Positions 1-9,504 of a stretch of DNA of 64,000 nt are shown here, piece after piece. Position 1 is the stretch's first letter. Every line of letters begins with the position of its first letter. The stretch is from an uncultured Eggerthella sp. (lineage in GTDB: Bacteria; Actinomycetota; Coriobacteriia; Coriobacteriales; Eggerthellaceae), in the NCBI GenBank assembly GCA_900540345.1, contig UQFK01000005.1, positions 27,100-91,099 on the forward strand, in the 5' to 3' direction. The position numbers and the translations under genes are program-made. The notes beneath the pieces were generated by a model that made no database searches, was not told the DNA's origin, and saw only the letters and a list, made by a program, of their open reading frames with translations.

Positions 1-8
1 TCCTCCTT
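1..8 (-). promoter_or_regulatory. Ribosome binding site of the next gene off the window
   Basis: Read on the minus strand this is AAAGGAGGA, a strong Shine-Dalgarno sequence pointing off the left edge. By the conserved order rpsP-khpA-rimM the gene it serves is probably rimM, but none of that gene is inside the window. Confidence 0.55.
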
Positions 9-56
9 TAAGATTCTTAGCTTTGCCTATAGTGGCTACATTAGCCCACGAACTCA

Positions 57-311
57 TTAGTCGACAAGTTCGACTTCGATGCGCATATCGTGACGCGAAC
101 CCGCAGCACGACTGAGCGTTCGTATGGCTTTGATAACACGACCTTGGCGGCCGATAACGCGCCCAACGTCATCAGGATTCACATGAACCTCAATGAGCGT
201 AGAGCCATCTTCGGTCTCAATAGAGCTGATATCGACCTCGTCAGGAAATTCAACGAGCGGAGCGATAAGTTCAGCAACGAGCCCAGAAATATCAGTATTT
301 GGATCGGACAT
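57..311 (-). CDS. khpA: KH-domain RNA-binding protein KhpA
   Basis: Small (84 aa) single KH-domain protein. The GxxG loop of the KH fold is visible as GRQG at residues 54-57, in a context (VIGRQGRVIKAIR) typical of KhpA/YlqC. Family members bind RNA, usually as a partner of KhpB/Jag, and influence cell size and translation. It starts 2 bases after the rpsP stop and lies in the conserved rpsP-khpA-rimM order, so it is almost certainly co-transcribed with rpsP. The length is slightly above the usual 75-80 aa because of a short acidic N-terminus. Confidence 0.93.
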   Translation of the reverse strand: MSDPNTDISGLVAELIAPLVEFPDEVDISSIETEDGSTLIEVHVNPDDVGRVIGRQGRVIKAIRTLSRAAGSRHDMRIEVELVD

Positions 312-313
312 GT

Positions 314-559
314 TTAACCGTTCTGACGAAGATCGTTGATGAGACGCTCAACCGTTTCGGTAGGCTTAGCACCCTGAGCGATCCAGCTATCGACCTTTTC
401 AAGGTCAAGGTTGACCTGCTTAGGCTCAGTGAGCGGATTGTAAGTACCGATCTGCTCGATATAGCGACCATCACGACGTGCGCGAGAATCTGCGACGACG
501 ATACGATAGTAAGGTGCCTTATGTGCGCCGTGACGGGCGAGACGAATCTTTACTGCCAT
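314..559 (-). CDS. rpsP: 30S ribosomal protein S16
   Basis: 81 aa, starting [16 protein letters not shown], the canonical S16 N-terminus, and containing the [14 protein letters not shown] segment. It binds 16S rRNA in the body of the 30S subunit and is needed for its assembly. A good Shine-Dalgarno (AAAGGAG on the minus strand) lies a few bases upstream of the ATG. About 127 bases separate it from ffh, with AT-rich sequence that may hold a promoter; no clear terminator was seen there. Confidence 0.98.
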   Translation of the reverse strand: MAVKIRLARHGAHKAPYYRIVVADSRARRDGRYIEQIGTYNPLTEPKQVNLDLEKVDSWIAQGAKPTETVERLINDLRQNG

Positions 560-686
560 GAAGGTTAACTCCTTTTTATATTACGTACTTTATTCAGTAA
601 ACCTGAGAAAACAGCAATTACCAATAATAAGGTGAGCGGCGAGGTTTTGCAAGAGAAGACTTACTGAGCGGATATGGGGACTCTTA

Positions 687-2102
687 TCACTGGTCTTGAA
701 TCATCTCTTGAAGACGCTTCAAATCCCCCATACCCATGCCTCCCATACCAGGAAGTGAACGGTGTTTACGTCTTTTCTTCCCTTTCTTGCCTTTACGCGA
801 TCCCATATCAAGATCCTGCTTTGCCATGACCTGCTTCATCATCTTGCGCGTTTCGTTGTATTTCTTCAGCATCTGATTGAGTTGTGTGACCGAAACACCT
901 GCACCTGCAGCGATACGTGCACGGCGCGATCCATTGATAATAGAGGGCGTCTCACGCTCTTCGCGAGTCATGGAATTGATCATGACCTCCATCTCATCGA
1001 GTGCATTTTCGTTGACGGAACCCTCTTTGAGCGCCTTATCGCCACCGGGAAGGGCAGAGACAAGCTTCTGAATACCACCAATCTTACGTACCTGCTTATT
1101 GATGGTGAGAAAATCGTTCAGGTTGAGATCAGCGCGCATCATGCGCTCTGCCTCTTCCTGCTCAAGCTCATCGGCTCTGATCTGGGCTGCCGTTTCGATA
1201 AGGCTAACCACATCACCCATACCGAGTATGCGCTTTGCCATGCGATCAGGATGGAATTCCTCGAGAGAATCTGGCTTCTCCCCCATCGAGATGAACTTGA
1301 TAGGCTTACCCGTGACCTGCTTGATGGAGAGCGCTCCACCACCACGAGCATCACCGTCCATCTTCGACATGATAACGCCATCGAAATCGACCTGTTCAGC
1401 GAATGCAGATGCGACATTGACCACATCTTGGCCCGTCATCGCATCAACTACCATGAGAATCTGATCAGGTTGTACAGCATCACGGATATTCTTTGCTTCG
1501 GTCATCATCTCTTCATCGACATGCAAACGACCCGCCGTGTCGATGATGACAATGTCACGCAACGAATCAACCGCATCACGCACGCCCTCTTGTGCGATCT
1601 TGATCGGATCCTTACCATCACCACGGTAAACACGCACGTCGATTTCGTCACCTAAAGTCTGCAACTGATCAGCAGCAGCAGGACGATAGACGTCGCAAGC
1701 AACCAAAAGCGGATTATGATTCTGCTTCTTTAACAGATATGCAAGCTTTGCAGCAGCCGTGGTCTTACCAGAGCCTTGCAGGCCAACAAGCATGATGACA
1801 TTAGGAATGCGTGAAGAGAGTACGAGACGAGAATCACTACGACCAAGCAGTTCGGTCAACTCATCAAGCACGACCTTGACAACATTCTGCCCTGGCGTGA
1901 GCGAGTCGAGCACTTCTGCATCAAGACAGCGTTCTTTTGTGTTCTTAATAAAGGACTTAACCACCTTGAAATTAACATCCGCTTCAAGCAACGCCATGCG
2001 GATCTCTTTCATGGCGGTATTGATATCCTCCTCATTGAGCTTGCCTTTCGAGCGTAGCCCAGAGAAGATAGACTGAAGTTTATCTGAGAGATTATCCAGC
2101 AT
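687..2102 (-). CDS. ffh: Signal recognition particle GTPase Ffh (SRP54)
   Basis: The 471-residue protein has the N domain (about 1-95), the GTPase G domain with Walker A GLQGSGKT at 107-114 and DTAGRLH further on, and a C-terminal methionine-rich M domain that binds 4.5S RNA and signal peptides. The tail is a basic run followed by LPGMGGMGMGDLK. The ATG at 2102 is preferred over an in-frame TTG at 2117 because GGAG sits nine bases upstream of it. The start overlaps the end of ftsY by 11 bases, so receptor and GTPase are likely translationally coupled. Confidence 0.97.
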   Translation of the reverse strand: MLDNLSDKLQSIFSGLRSKGKLNEEDINTAMKEIRMALLEADVNFKVVKSFIKNTKERCLDAEVLDSLTPGQNVVKVVLDELTELLGRSDSRLVLSSRIPNVIMLVGLQGSGKTTAAAKLAYLLKKQNHNPLLVACDVYRPAAADQLQTLGDEIDVRVYRGDGKDPIKIAQEGVRDAVDSLRDIVIIDTAGRLHVDEEMMTEAKNIRDAVQPDQILMVVDAMTGQDVVNVASAFAEQVDFDGVIMSKMDGDARGGGALSIKQVTGKPIKFISMGEKPDSLEEFHPDRMAKRILGMGDVVSLIETAAQIRADELEQEEAERMMRADLNLNDFLTINKQVRKIGGIQKLVSALPGGDKALKEGSVNENALDEMEVMINSMTREERETPSIINGSRRARIAAGAGVSVTQLNQMLKKYNETRKMMKQVMAKQDLDMGSRKGKKGKKRRKHRSLPGMGGMGMGDLKRLQEMIQDQ

Positions 2103-3009
2103 CGCGCATATCTCCAATCAACGCATTCGCAAAATCGAGTGCATCGAAATCTTGAAGATCTTCGATGCCTTCCCCTACGCCGATCTTGTAGAGCGGCAAT
2201 TCCAGTTCATGTGCGATAGCAACCGAGATACCACCTTTTGCGGTACCATCGAGCTTCGTTAAGATTATGCCATCGAGATCAAGCGCCTTGTTAAACTCGC
2301 GCGCTTGCGATAGGCCGTTTTGACCTGTTGTTGCATCAATGACGAGCAGCGTGTAGACAGGCAATTCCGAACGCTTACGCACCACATCGACGACCTTCTT
2401 CAGCTCACGCATCAGATCATCTGATGTATGAAGACGCCCAGCTGTATCGATAAGAACCAGATCGGAGCCTGTTTGTTCAGCACGCTCGAGCGTCTCAAAG
2501 CATACACTGGCAGGGTCGCTGCCACGATCCCGCGAAACGATCTCAACATCTGCACGCTTCGACCATACCTCGAGCTGTTCGATAGCTGCAGCGCGAAACG
2601 TATCAGCACTACCAAGCAACACCTTACGCCCGTTGTCATGGGCCTCAGCTGCAAGCTTGCCTACTGTAGTGGTCTTACCTGAACCATTCACACCAACAAA
2701 GAGCACAACAGCTTCATCGTCAAAGATTGATCCTTCCATCTCAATGAACTGATCAGCAATCTTCTCGGCCAATAGATCGAGCACTGCATATGCATCAGGC
2801 AGCGCTTTGCGTGTTGATTCGTCGCGTAGTTCTTCGACAATATCATCTGCGGCAGCAGCGCCAAAATCGCTTAAAATGAGCGTCTCTTCAAGCGTCTCCC
2901 AAAACTCTTCGTCAACATCTGGACCACGATCGAGCAGAACGTTCATCTGCTCTTTGAACTTATCGCGTGAGCGATTGAGGCCTTCTGAGATGCGGTTGAA
3001 AAAACCCAT
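2092..3009 (-). CDS. ftsY: SRP receptor FtsY
   Basis: 305 aa SRP-type GTPase. NG domain only: Walker A GVNGSGKT at 106-113, then DTAGRLHT, and TKLDGTAKGG near the C-terminus. The long acidic A domain of proteobacterial FtsY is absent; the N-terminus is a short amphipathic helix (MGFFNRISEGLNRS), as usual in Gram-positive bacteria. It recruits SRP-ribosome complexes to the membrane. ATG at 3009 is chosen because AAGGAGG lies just upstream; this ATG overlaps the smc stop codon by one base (TGATG). Confidence 0.97.
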   Translation of the reverse strand: MGFFNRISEGLNRSRDKFKEQMNVLLDRGPDVDEEFWETLEETLILSDFGAAAADDIVEELRDESTRKALPDAYAVLDLLAEKIADQFIEMEGSIFDDEAVVLFVGVNGSGKTTTVGKLAAEAHDNGRKVLLGSADTFRAAAIEQLEVWSKRADVEIVSRDRGSDPASVCFETLERAEQTGSDLVLIDTAGRLHTSDDLMRELKKVVDVVRKRSELPVYTLLVIDATTGQNGLSQAREFNKALDLDGIILTKLDGTAKGGISVAIAHELELPLYKIGVGEGIEDLQDFDALDFANALIGDMRDAG

Positions 3010-6000
3010 CAATCCTCCTTGGAACGAGCTTGATCAATGCGCTGACTCAGCACTTTTGTCACACCATCAGCCTGCATGGAAACACCATAGAGAATATCGG
3101 CTGACTCCATCGTGCGACGCTGATGAGTAATCATGATGAACTGTGCAGAATCGCGCACGGTATTCAGATAATTCATGAGACGACGCAAGTTCGAATCGTC
3201 AAGCGCTGCCTCGATCTCATCGAGGATATAAAATGGCGTTTGGCGAATACGATAAACCGCAAAGAGCAACGCCATCGCGGTCATCGATTTCTCGCCACCT
3301 GAAAGCAGTGACATCTTCTTGACCGTCTTGCCGACCGGTTGAGCATTGACATCAACGCCTGTGTTCTCCAGATCGTCTGGATCAACAAGCGATAGATGTG
3401 CATGCCCGCCTGGGAAGAGCGTTGAGAAGATTTCCGAGAAATTCGCATTCACCTGCTCGAAGGTCTTTACGAAATCGTCGATCATCCGCTCATCAATGAG
3501 CGCGACGATGCGCGCAAGAGCGCTACGCGCATTATTCATATCTTGCAGCTGCGAGAGCAAATAGTTGTAACGTTCATTTACCTGTTCATACTCATAAGCC
3601 GCATCAGGATTCACGGTTCCGAGATTCTTGATTCGTCGCATCAAACGATCCGCCTCTTGCTCGCAGCGCGTGCGATCTTCGATCTTAGGAAGCTCGAGTG
3701 CCGTTTCGAGCGGAGTTTCGCACTCGGAGACGATGACCTGGATTGCGCCATCGACTTTGATCTCAAGACGACCCTTCTCAACACGAATTTCGGATGCAGC
3801 CGAACTTTGTTGATCGAGCGAAATGCGCAACTCGCGCACCTTTTGCGTCGATTCAGCGATGAGCTTGTGCAATTCTTGTTGGGACTCCTGACTCTCGCGA
3901 GTCATGATCTCAAGATCAGAAACATGATGTGAGACTGCTTCATAGAGCAATTCGAGCGAAGTAAGCAGCGGCTCGACGCGAGCAGATGCCGCTTCGAGCA
4001 TCTTGAAACGCTGCTCTTGTGCAAGAGAGCGTGTTTCGAGATTACGGATCTCTTGCTTACGCGATGCGACCATGCGTTCGTTGTAGGCATAGGCCTCTTG
4101 CAAACGCGCTTTCTCCAAACGAGCATCAGAGAGTTCCTCGGAGAGTGAGAGCACTTGAGCCTGAACAGGGTCGAGCAATTTGTGCATCTCTTCGACTTGT
4201 TTCTTATTCTCCTGCAGATCGGCCTGAACCTGAACAAGCTCTTCTTTGAGCTTGTCAGAGTCAGGCTGAGCCTCTTCAAGATACCTACGATAGCGCTGTT
4301 GTTCTTTGAGCAGGCTGTCATGGCTAATGCGCAGTGCCTCAAGCGTCTGAGATTCACCTTGTAGATCAAGTGATGTAGAGTCGCGCTGAGCCCGTACATT
4401 TGCGCTCTTCTCTGAGGCTTGGAGCGATTCGATCTGAAGCTCTTTCAACGAGTTCTCGAGCGCATCATAGGTGTCACGTATCTCAGCGAATCGATCTGAG
4501 AGCTTCGATTCGCGTGTACGCAATTCGTTTAGATTACGACGCCGCAAGAGCGCGCTGTTGGCTTTGTCTTCCTCGGACTTTCGGAAAAAGCGGGCACGAC
4601 CATTCGTATCGACAATGCACCCATCTCGACTAACGAGCGTAACCCCGTGTGGAGCACGCTGCCATGCCTTGAAGAGCTCTTCTCTCGTGTCGTAGAGATA
4701 GACTTGCCCGAGAAGCATTTCAAAACCGCGAGCAAAACGCTTTGACGTCTCGATCTTATCAAGCAAACGGTGTGCGTGTTCGGCTTGAGCGAAGGTATCT
4801 TCATCGACCAGCTGAAACATATTCTTTTCCGGCAGCAAGACAACATCACCTGTCTCACCACTCGCTTCGAGACCGGCGATAAAACGTGCAGCGCTGTCCA
4901 TATCTTCTACGAATAGACCATGCATGTTTGAACCGAGCAATGCCTCTACGATCATATCAAGATCACCTGGAACCGAGAGCTCGTGAGTGAGCGCACGCCA
5001 CGAGCCAAGCTCATGATCGTCAGACATAAGCCATGAGAGCACAGGATTTGATGCTTCGTTAGCACGCTCGAGCTCTTCGAGTGCCTTTCGTTGAGCTCCT
5101 ACCTGAGTGAGCTCCTCACGCATTTCATCCATCTCTGCACGCGTCTGTTCACGTTTGAGCAATGCACCATTCAGCTTCTCGCGCGCGTCTTGCTCTGTGC
5201 GTTCTGCTTCTATCAGTTCGCTTTCGAGCTTATCGACCTGTTGCTGCAAGCTGGCACATTTTTGTTCAAGTTGGGTAAGACGCGTCTGAGAATCCGCAAC
5301 CTGCGCATCCGCGACTTCCGAGCGGACCTGCGTCTCATGTAACTCTTCTTTCATAGAGTCAAGCGTGGTTTGGATGGTCTCGCTGCGATACGTGAGCGAA
5401 CGTTGCTCAGCCATGACGGTATCGATTTGCTTACGAAGTCCATTGCGCTGATCGACTCGATCATTGTAGTTCTGTTCAATACGCTGTTGGGTTGTAGAAG
5501 CCATCTTGAAAGACTTCTCGACTTCTTCGAATTGCGCTGTAAGTTCCTCGAGATCAGCGCGTACGCGTTTGACCTGGATTTTCTCGTTCTCGAACGATCG
5601 CACCCCATGCGCGAGCTCTTGCTCATAAGAATGGCGGCGCTCTCGAAGCACAAGACACTGAGAATTGATCGATTCAGCTATTGAGCGGGCTCGGCGATAA
5701 TCCTCGCCAAGCGAAGACTCGTTCTCACCTGTGGTTTGCAATCGACCTTGTAGCTCATCATGAGCTTTTTCGGCTTGCGTGAGTGCAGCAAGCGCGCTAT
5801 TAGCGCTCTTCTGGCTTGCCTGTTCGCGCTCAAGAATCTGATTCCACTGATCTTGCAGTATACGCAGATCGTCTACAGCAAGATCAAGACGATATTTTCG
5901 GTATTCAGCATCGAGCTCTTTGAACATGAGTGCTTTTTTTGCTTTACGCTCAAGAGGCTTGAGCTGGCGCTCGACCTCTGCGGTGATATCATTCACGCGT

Positions 6001-6566
6001 GCTAGATGTGCATCCATCTGAGCAAGCTTACGCTCACTCTTCTTCCGCCTCTCCTTGTGCTTGAGGATACCTGCCGCTTCTTCAATCAGTTCGCGACGAT
6101 CTTCGGGACGCGATGAGAGGATAGAATCGAGATTGCCCTGAGAGATGATGGAGTTCGTGCCAGAACCAAGCCCGCTGTCGTGGAGGATGTCGAGCACGTC
6201 CATGCGACGTACAAGCGCACCATTGATCAAGTATTCGCTCTCGCCATTTCGATACATACGACGCCCGATGGACACTTCGGTAAAATCGACGGGCAACGTA
6301 GCATCAGAATTGTCGAGCACAAGCTCGACCTCTGCAACGCCAACAGGTTTTCTTGCTGAAGACCCCGAGAAGATGACGTCTTCCATAGACTGCCCGCGCA
6401 AGCTCTTAGCGTTACGTTCGCCAAGCACCCACAACACCGCATCGGAGATGTTCGATTTACCTGATCCATTCGGACCAACGATGGCTGCAAGTCCTGGCTC
6501 GAAGCGCATGACCGTTCGGTCGGCAAAGGACTTGAACCCTTTCAGATTCAACGACTTAAGATACAC
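3009..6566 (-). CDS. smc: Chromosome segregation protein SMC
   Basis: 1185 aa, the normal SMC length. ATPase head halves lie at both ends: Walker A GPNGSGKSN at 31-39, and C-terminal signature LSGGE near 1088 with Walker B ILDEIEAALDD near 1113-1124. Between them are two long coiled coils and a hinge around residues 510-670 (the region containing VVLLPEKNMF and GCIVDTNGRARFF). With ScpA/ScpB (not in the window) it organises and segregates the chromosome. It follows rnc by 9 bases, as in Firmicutes. Confidence 0.98.
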   Translation of the reverse strand: MYLKSLNLKGFKSFADRTVMRFEPGLAAIVGPNGSGKSNISDAVLWVLGERNAKSLRGQSMEDVIFSGSSARKPVGVAEVELVLDNSDATLPVDFTEVSIGRRMYRNGESEYLINGALVRRMDVLDILHDSGLGSGTNSIISQGNLDSILSSRPEDRRELIEEAAGILKHKERRKKSERKLAQMDAHLARVNDITAEVERQLKPLERKAKKALMFKELDAEYRKYRLDLAVDDLRILQDQWNQILEREQASQKSANSALAALTQAEKAHDELQGRLQTTGENESSLGEDYRRARSIAESINSQCLVLRERRHSYEQELAHGVRSFENEKIQVKRVRADLEELTAQFEEVEKSFKMASTTQQRIEQNYNDRVDQRNGLRKQIDTVMAEQRSLTYRSETIQTTLDSMKEELHETQVRSEVADAQVADSQTRLTQLEQKCASLQQQVDKLESELIEAERTEQDAREKLNGALLKREQTRAEMDEMREELTQVGAQRKALEELERANEASNPVLSWLMSDDHELGSWRALTHELSVPGDLDMIVEALLGSNMHGLFVEDMDSAARFIAGLEASGETGDVVLLPEKNMFQLVDEDTFAQAEHAHRLLDKIETSKRFARGFEMLLGQVYLYDTREELFKAWQRAPHGVTLVSRDGCIVDTNGRARFFRKSEEDKANSALLRRRNLNELRTRESKLSDRFAEIRDTYDALENSLKELQIESLQASEKSANVRAQRDSTSLDLQGESQTLEALRISHDSLLKEQQRYRRYLEEAQPDSDKLKEELVQVQADLQENKKQVEEMHKLLDPVQAQVLSLSEELSDARLEKARLQEAYAYNERMVASRKQEIRNLETRSLAQEQRFKMLEAASARVEPLLTSLELLYEAVSHHVSDLEIMTRESQESQQELHKLIAESTQKVRELRISLDQQSSAASEIRVEKGRLEIKVDGAIQVIVSECETPLETALELPKIEDRTRCEQEADRLMRRIKNLGTVNPDAAYEYEQVNERYNYLLSQLQDMNNARSALARIVALIDERMIDDFVKTFEQVNANFSEIFSTLFPGGHAHLSLVDPDDLENTGVDVNAQPVGKTVKKMSLLSGGEKSMTAMALLFAVYRIRQTPFYILDEIEAALDDSNLRRLMNYLNTVRDSAQFIMITHQRRTMESADILYGVSMQADGVTKVLSQRIDQARSKED

Positions 6567-6575
6567 GCAAGCCCC

Positions 6576-7397
6576 TTACTGCTTCTTCTTTCGCGCATTT
6601 TCAGCTTTTCTCCTCGCCTTTTCTTCTGCTTTCGCAGCCTTTACTGCCGCTCTCGCATCTGCCTGGCGTTTCTTATCCTTCGAGTCCTTCGCATCGAAGA
6701 ATGAACTGAGCGCTTTCAATGCTGAATCAGCAGCATTGCTCTCAGATTCCTTCTTCGTGCGGCCAACACCCTTTGCAAGCGAATTGACCCCCACGAAGAC
6801 CTGTGTGATGAATGTTCTGTTATGAGGAGGTCCTTGTGTCTCTACCAATCGATAGGTCGGCGTGATGCCATCTTCTTGGAGCTTTTCTTGCAATACGCTC
6901 TTAGGATTCTCGGGCTCACGCGCCATATCGAGGTTCATATTCACTACAAGCGTACGATCGACAAATGCGCATGCCGCATCCCAGCCTCCATCGAGATAGA
7001 GTGCTGCAACAACAGCTTCATAGACATTCTCGAGCGCTGAATGAAGGCCGCGCTTTCCCGTGCCTGTCTCCGAAGAGCCGAAGATGATCAGATCAGCAAA
7101 TCCAAGACCTTCTGCTGTCTTTGAGAGCGATGCTCCTGAAACAAGAGAGACTTTGATGCGCGTAAGGCCGCCCTCATCAACATTGCGATAGGCATGAAAA
7201 GCTCGATCGGCAACGATAGCACCAAGGATACTATCGCCCAAGAACTCCAAACGTTCGTATGAGTCTGAGAGCGATCGTCCCTCAGCAGCAGAGGGATGCG
7301 TGAGTGCTGCCAGAAGAAGCGTCGGATCCTTGAAATGATGACCGAGCGTCTTTTCGGCCTCATTCAAAAGAGCTCTATGTTCTTCTACTTTGCTCAA
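6576..7397 (-). CDS. rnc: Ribonuclease III with lysine/alanine-rich tail
   Basis: 273 aa. The RNase III signature ERLEFLGDS is at 48-56 and a double-stranded RNA-binding domain occupies roughly 165-232. It processes rRNA precursors and cuts double-stranded RNA. The last 40 residues (about 234-273) form a highly charged K/A/R/E-rich tail that the standard 225-250 aa enzyme lacks; such a tail could add RNA or ribosome affinity, which is inference. It sits between plsX and smc, as in Bacillus. Confidence 0.96.
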   Translation of the reverse strand: MSKVEEHRALLNEAEKTLGHHFKDPTLLLAALTHPSAAEGRSLSDSYERLEFLGDSILGAIVADRAFHAYRNVDEGGLTRIKVSLVSGASLSKTAEGLGFADLIIFGSSETGTGKRGLHSALENVYEAVVAALYLDGGWDAACAFVDRTLVVNMNLDMAREPENPKSVLQEKLQEDGITPTYRLVETQGPPHNRTFITQVFVGVNSLAKGVGRTKKESESNAADSALKALSSFFDAKDSKDKKRQADARAAVKAAKAEEKARRKAENARKKKQ

Positions 7398-7433
7398 TCA
7401 AGCTCCCTCGTCAACGAACAAAACGTATCAATT

Positions 7434-8438
7434 TTACCCGAGGTCGTCGTCTTTTTTCACGGTACGGGCGATTATTCCCGAAACATCCAAACGAACGGTT
7501 CGTGCAGTCATCGCGATCCCGTTTTCAATCGCTGTCGCATTCGAAGAACCATGGCCGATCAAGCATGCTCCGTTCACTCCGAGCAAGGGAGCACCACCGT
7601 ATAGATCAGGATCGATGGAGTCCTTGAGCTCTTGAAGGGAACCTTTTAAGCAAAGTGCAGCAAGCTTAGTCTTCAGATCCTTCATCATCACGTCCTTAAG
7701 TGCGCTGAAAAGAACTTTCGATGTTCCCTCGATCGTCTTCAGGCACACATTACCAGTGAACCCATCTGTAACAAAGACATCGGCGCCAGCAGGCAGAATA
7801 TCACAGCCCTCCTTGTTGCCGATAAAGTTCGGCAAAGCCTCTTTCATAAGCGCAAACGCTTCTTGGCTGAACTGGGATCCTTTCGTATCCTCGCTACCAA
7901 TATTGAGCAATGCAACACTCGGATCAGAAATACCGATAACCTGTTCGGCATAAACGGAGGCCATCTGGGCAAACTGAACAAGATAGGCTGGCTTACAATC
8001 AGCATTCGCACCCACATCGCACATAACCACAGGTTTTGCAGGAGACGGGATGATGGTGGCGATAGCCGGACGCATGACACCCTTGATGCGACCCATCACA
8101 AGCGTAGCAGCTGTAAGGCAGGCACCTGTTGAACCAGCCGAAAAGAACCCTTGGGCAACACCTTCCTTTACAAGACGGCAACCCACAACAATAGAAGAGT
8201 CCTTTTTCTTCCGCACCGCTTGTGCAGGATGTTCATCCATAGCGATCTCTTCAGTGCATTCTTGAGCGATGCAACGATCGTGATCCTTGGCAAAGGGCAC
8301 GACAATATCGCTCGGACCACAGATGATCACCTGCAAATTCTGATCAGCTCTAAGCGCTCTTGCTACGCCATCAAGTACAACAGGAGCGCCATGATCGCCG
8401 CCTATCGCATCTACAGCAACAGTAATCATTTCATTCAC
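7434..8438 (-). CDS. plsX: Phosphate acyltransferase PlsX
   Basis: About 334 aa. The N-terminal VAVDAIGGDHGAP is diagnostic for PlsX, which converts acyl-ACP to acyl-phosphate for the PlsY route to lysophosphatidate at the membrane. Three in-frame starts lie close together. GTG at 8438 has GAGGTG six bases upstream and is favoured; the ATG at 8429 would sit too far from that site and GTG at 8447 too close. A rho-independent terminator lies between it and rpmF, so it may have its own promoter or depend on read-through. Confidence 0.94.
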   Translation of the reverse strand: MNEMITVAVDAIGGDHGAPVVLDGVARALRADQNLQVIICGPSDIVVPFAKDHDRCIAQECTEEIAMDEHPAQAVRKKKDSSIVVGCRLVKEGVAQGFFSAGSTGACLTAATLVMGRIKGVMRPAIATIIPSPAKPVVMCDVGANADCKPAYLVQFAQMASVYAEQVIGISDPSVALLNIGSEDTKGSQFSQEAFALMKEALPNFIGNKEGCDILPAGADVFVTDGFTGNVCLKTIEGTSKVLFSALKDVMMKDLKTKLAALCLKGSLQELKDSIDPDLYGGAPLLGVNGACLIGHGSSNATAIENGIAMTARTVRLDVSGIIARTVKKDDDLG

Positions 8439-8515
8439 GGTCTTCACCTCATAAGTTCAATACTACAATTCTAGAAGAAAAGGTTCATGTGGCCCCGTAA
8501 GTCAACACGATACAG

Positions 8516-8545
8516 AAAAATCCCTCGATCGATGACCGAGGGATT
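8516..8545 (-). terminator. Terminator after rpmF
   Basis: On the minus strand a 9-bp stem (AATCCCTCG / CGAGGGATT) with a 9-base loop is followed by TTTTT. It lies just past the rpmF stop and upstream of plsX, so it may end or attenuate the rpmF transcript. Confidence 0.8.
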
Positions 8546-8581
8546 CTGAATAACAATCGAACGTTAGTCGATCAGCGCTGC

Positions 8582-8761
8582 TTATGCGGTTTGAATCACT
8601 TCACGATCGCGATAATGGCCGCAGTTCGGACAAACACGATGCGGAAGTTTCACTTCGCCACACTCTGGGCACAAAGAACGAGAAGGTGCTGCGATCTTAT
8701 CATTTTCACTACGACGTGCATGAGTACGTGCACGACCAGTCTTACGCTTAGGTACTGCCAT
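8582..8761 (-). CDS. rpmF: 50S ribosomal protein L32 (zinc-binding form)
   Basis: 59 aa, beginning MAVPKRKTGRARTHARRS and ending in HYRDREVIQTA. Two Cys pairs, CPECG and CPNCG, show the zinc-binding form of L32. It is part of the 50S subunit near the peptidyl transferase centre. The position between the YceD/DUF177 gene and plsX is the classical yceD-rpmF-plsX order of bacteria. Confidence 0.96.
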   Translation of the reverse strand: MAVPKRKTGRARTHARRSENDKIAAPSRSLCPECGEVKLPHRVCPNCGHYRDREVIQTA

Positions 8762-8955
8762 CAGTCTCTCCTTCTATAACACAGGCATGGCCTGAAACTT
8801 ACGTTTGACGCAAAGAGACATGCTAACAAACCTTACTCGTAAATTCAATGGCTTAGTTTTCGCGAGTTACCTGAACGGCAGTGAAAACATGAATGATAAA
8901 GTTTGGGCAAGATAGAATCACTCACACACACTACGCTTGATCGATAAAGGCATTG

Positions 8956-9504
8956 CTAGTCTGTATCGAGCTTAAGATCCTTTAACACTGCAAACGGGTT
9001 ATGGGGATGATCATCGTGTTCTATAACACAATCGCATGTTTCATGATTGAGGTTTGCGCCGCATTGAGAACAAAGCCCCGCACAATCGTCTTTACAAAGC
9101 GGGATATAAGGAAAAGCAAGCGCAAGAGCAGAGCGCACAAGCGCGTCTAGATCAATCTTATCCTTGCCTTCTAAGATCTCGTATTCAACCTCTTCATCTT
9201 CAGTAAAAGAAGCTTCGACATCTGGAATCAGGTAGTAGGCTTCAACCTCGGCATCAATGTCAAGTTCGACATCGTCCAAGCATCGAGCGCATGCACTCAA
9301 TGCGCGAGCTCCGAGCGATCCTGTTACCAAGAATGCACCACCCGTGTTCGTGACAATGAGCTGATAGTGCACAGGCTCTGGAAAAGAATAGCGATCGGCG
9401 CCCATGATGATGTCATCAAGAGCGATATCGCCAGTAAAATCAGCAACTGCCGAAGTCTCGAATAGAGATTCCGGCAGCTTAAGAAAATGCTGTTGTGCGT
9501 TCAT
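8956..9504 (-). CDS. YceD/DUF177 family protein
   Basis: 182 aa. Members of this family sit upstream of rpmF in most bacteria and are linked to 23S rRNA accumulation. Putative zinc ligands are visible: a Cys pair in SACARCLDDVELDI in the middle, and a second Cys cluster in KDDCAGLCSQCGANLNHETCDC near residues 140-165. The ATG shares one base with the stop of the upstream coiled-coil gene (TAATG), so translation is coupled. About 195 bases separate it from rpmF, without a recognised terminator. Confidence 0.85.
   Translation of the reverse strand: MNAQQHFLKLPESLFETSAVADFTGDIALDDIIMGADRYSFPEPVHYQLIVTNTGGAFLVTGSLGARALSACARCLDDVELDIDAEVEAYYLIPDVEASFTEDEEVEYEILEGKDKIDLDALVRSALALAFPYIPLCKDDCAGLCSQCGANLNHETCDCVIEHDDHPHNPFAVLKDLKLDTD

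Noticed and set aside
762..1655. Long plus-strand open frame opposite ffh (297 codons)
   Set aside because: It is the antisense shadow of a certain gene, is His/Arg/Leu-rich as such shadows are, and has no family resemblance.
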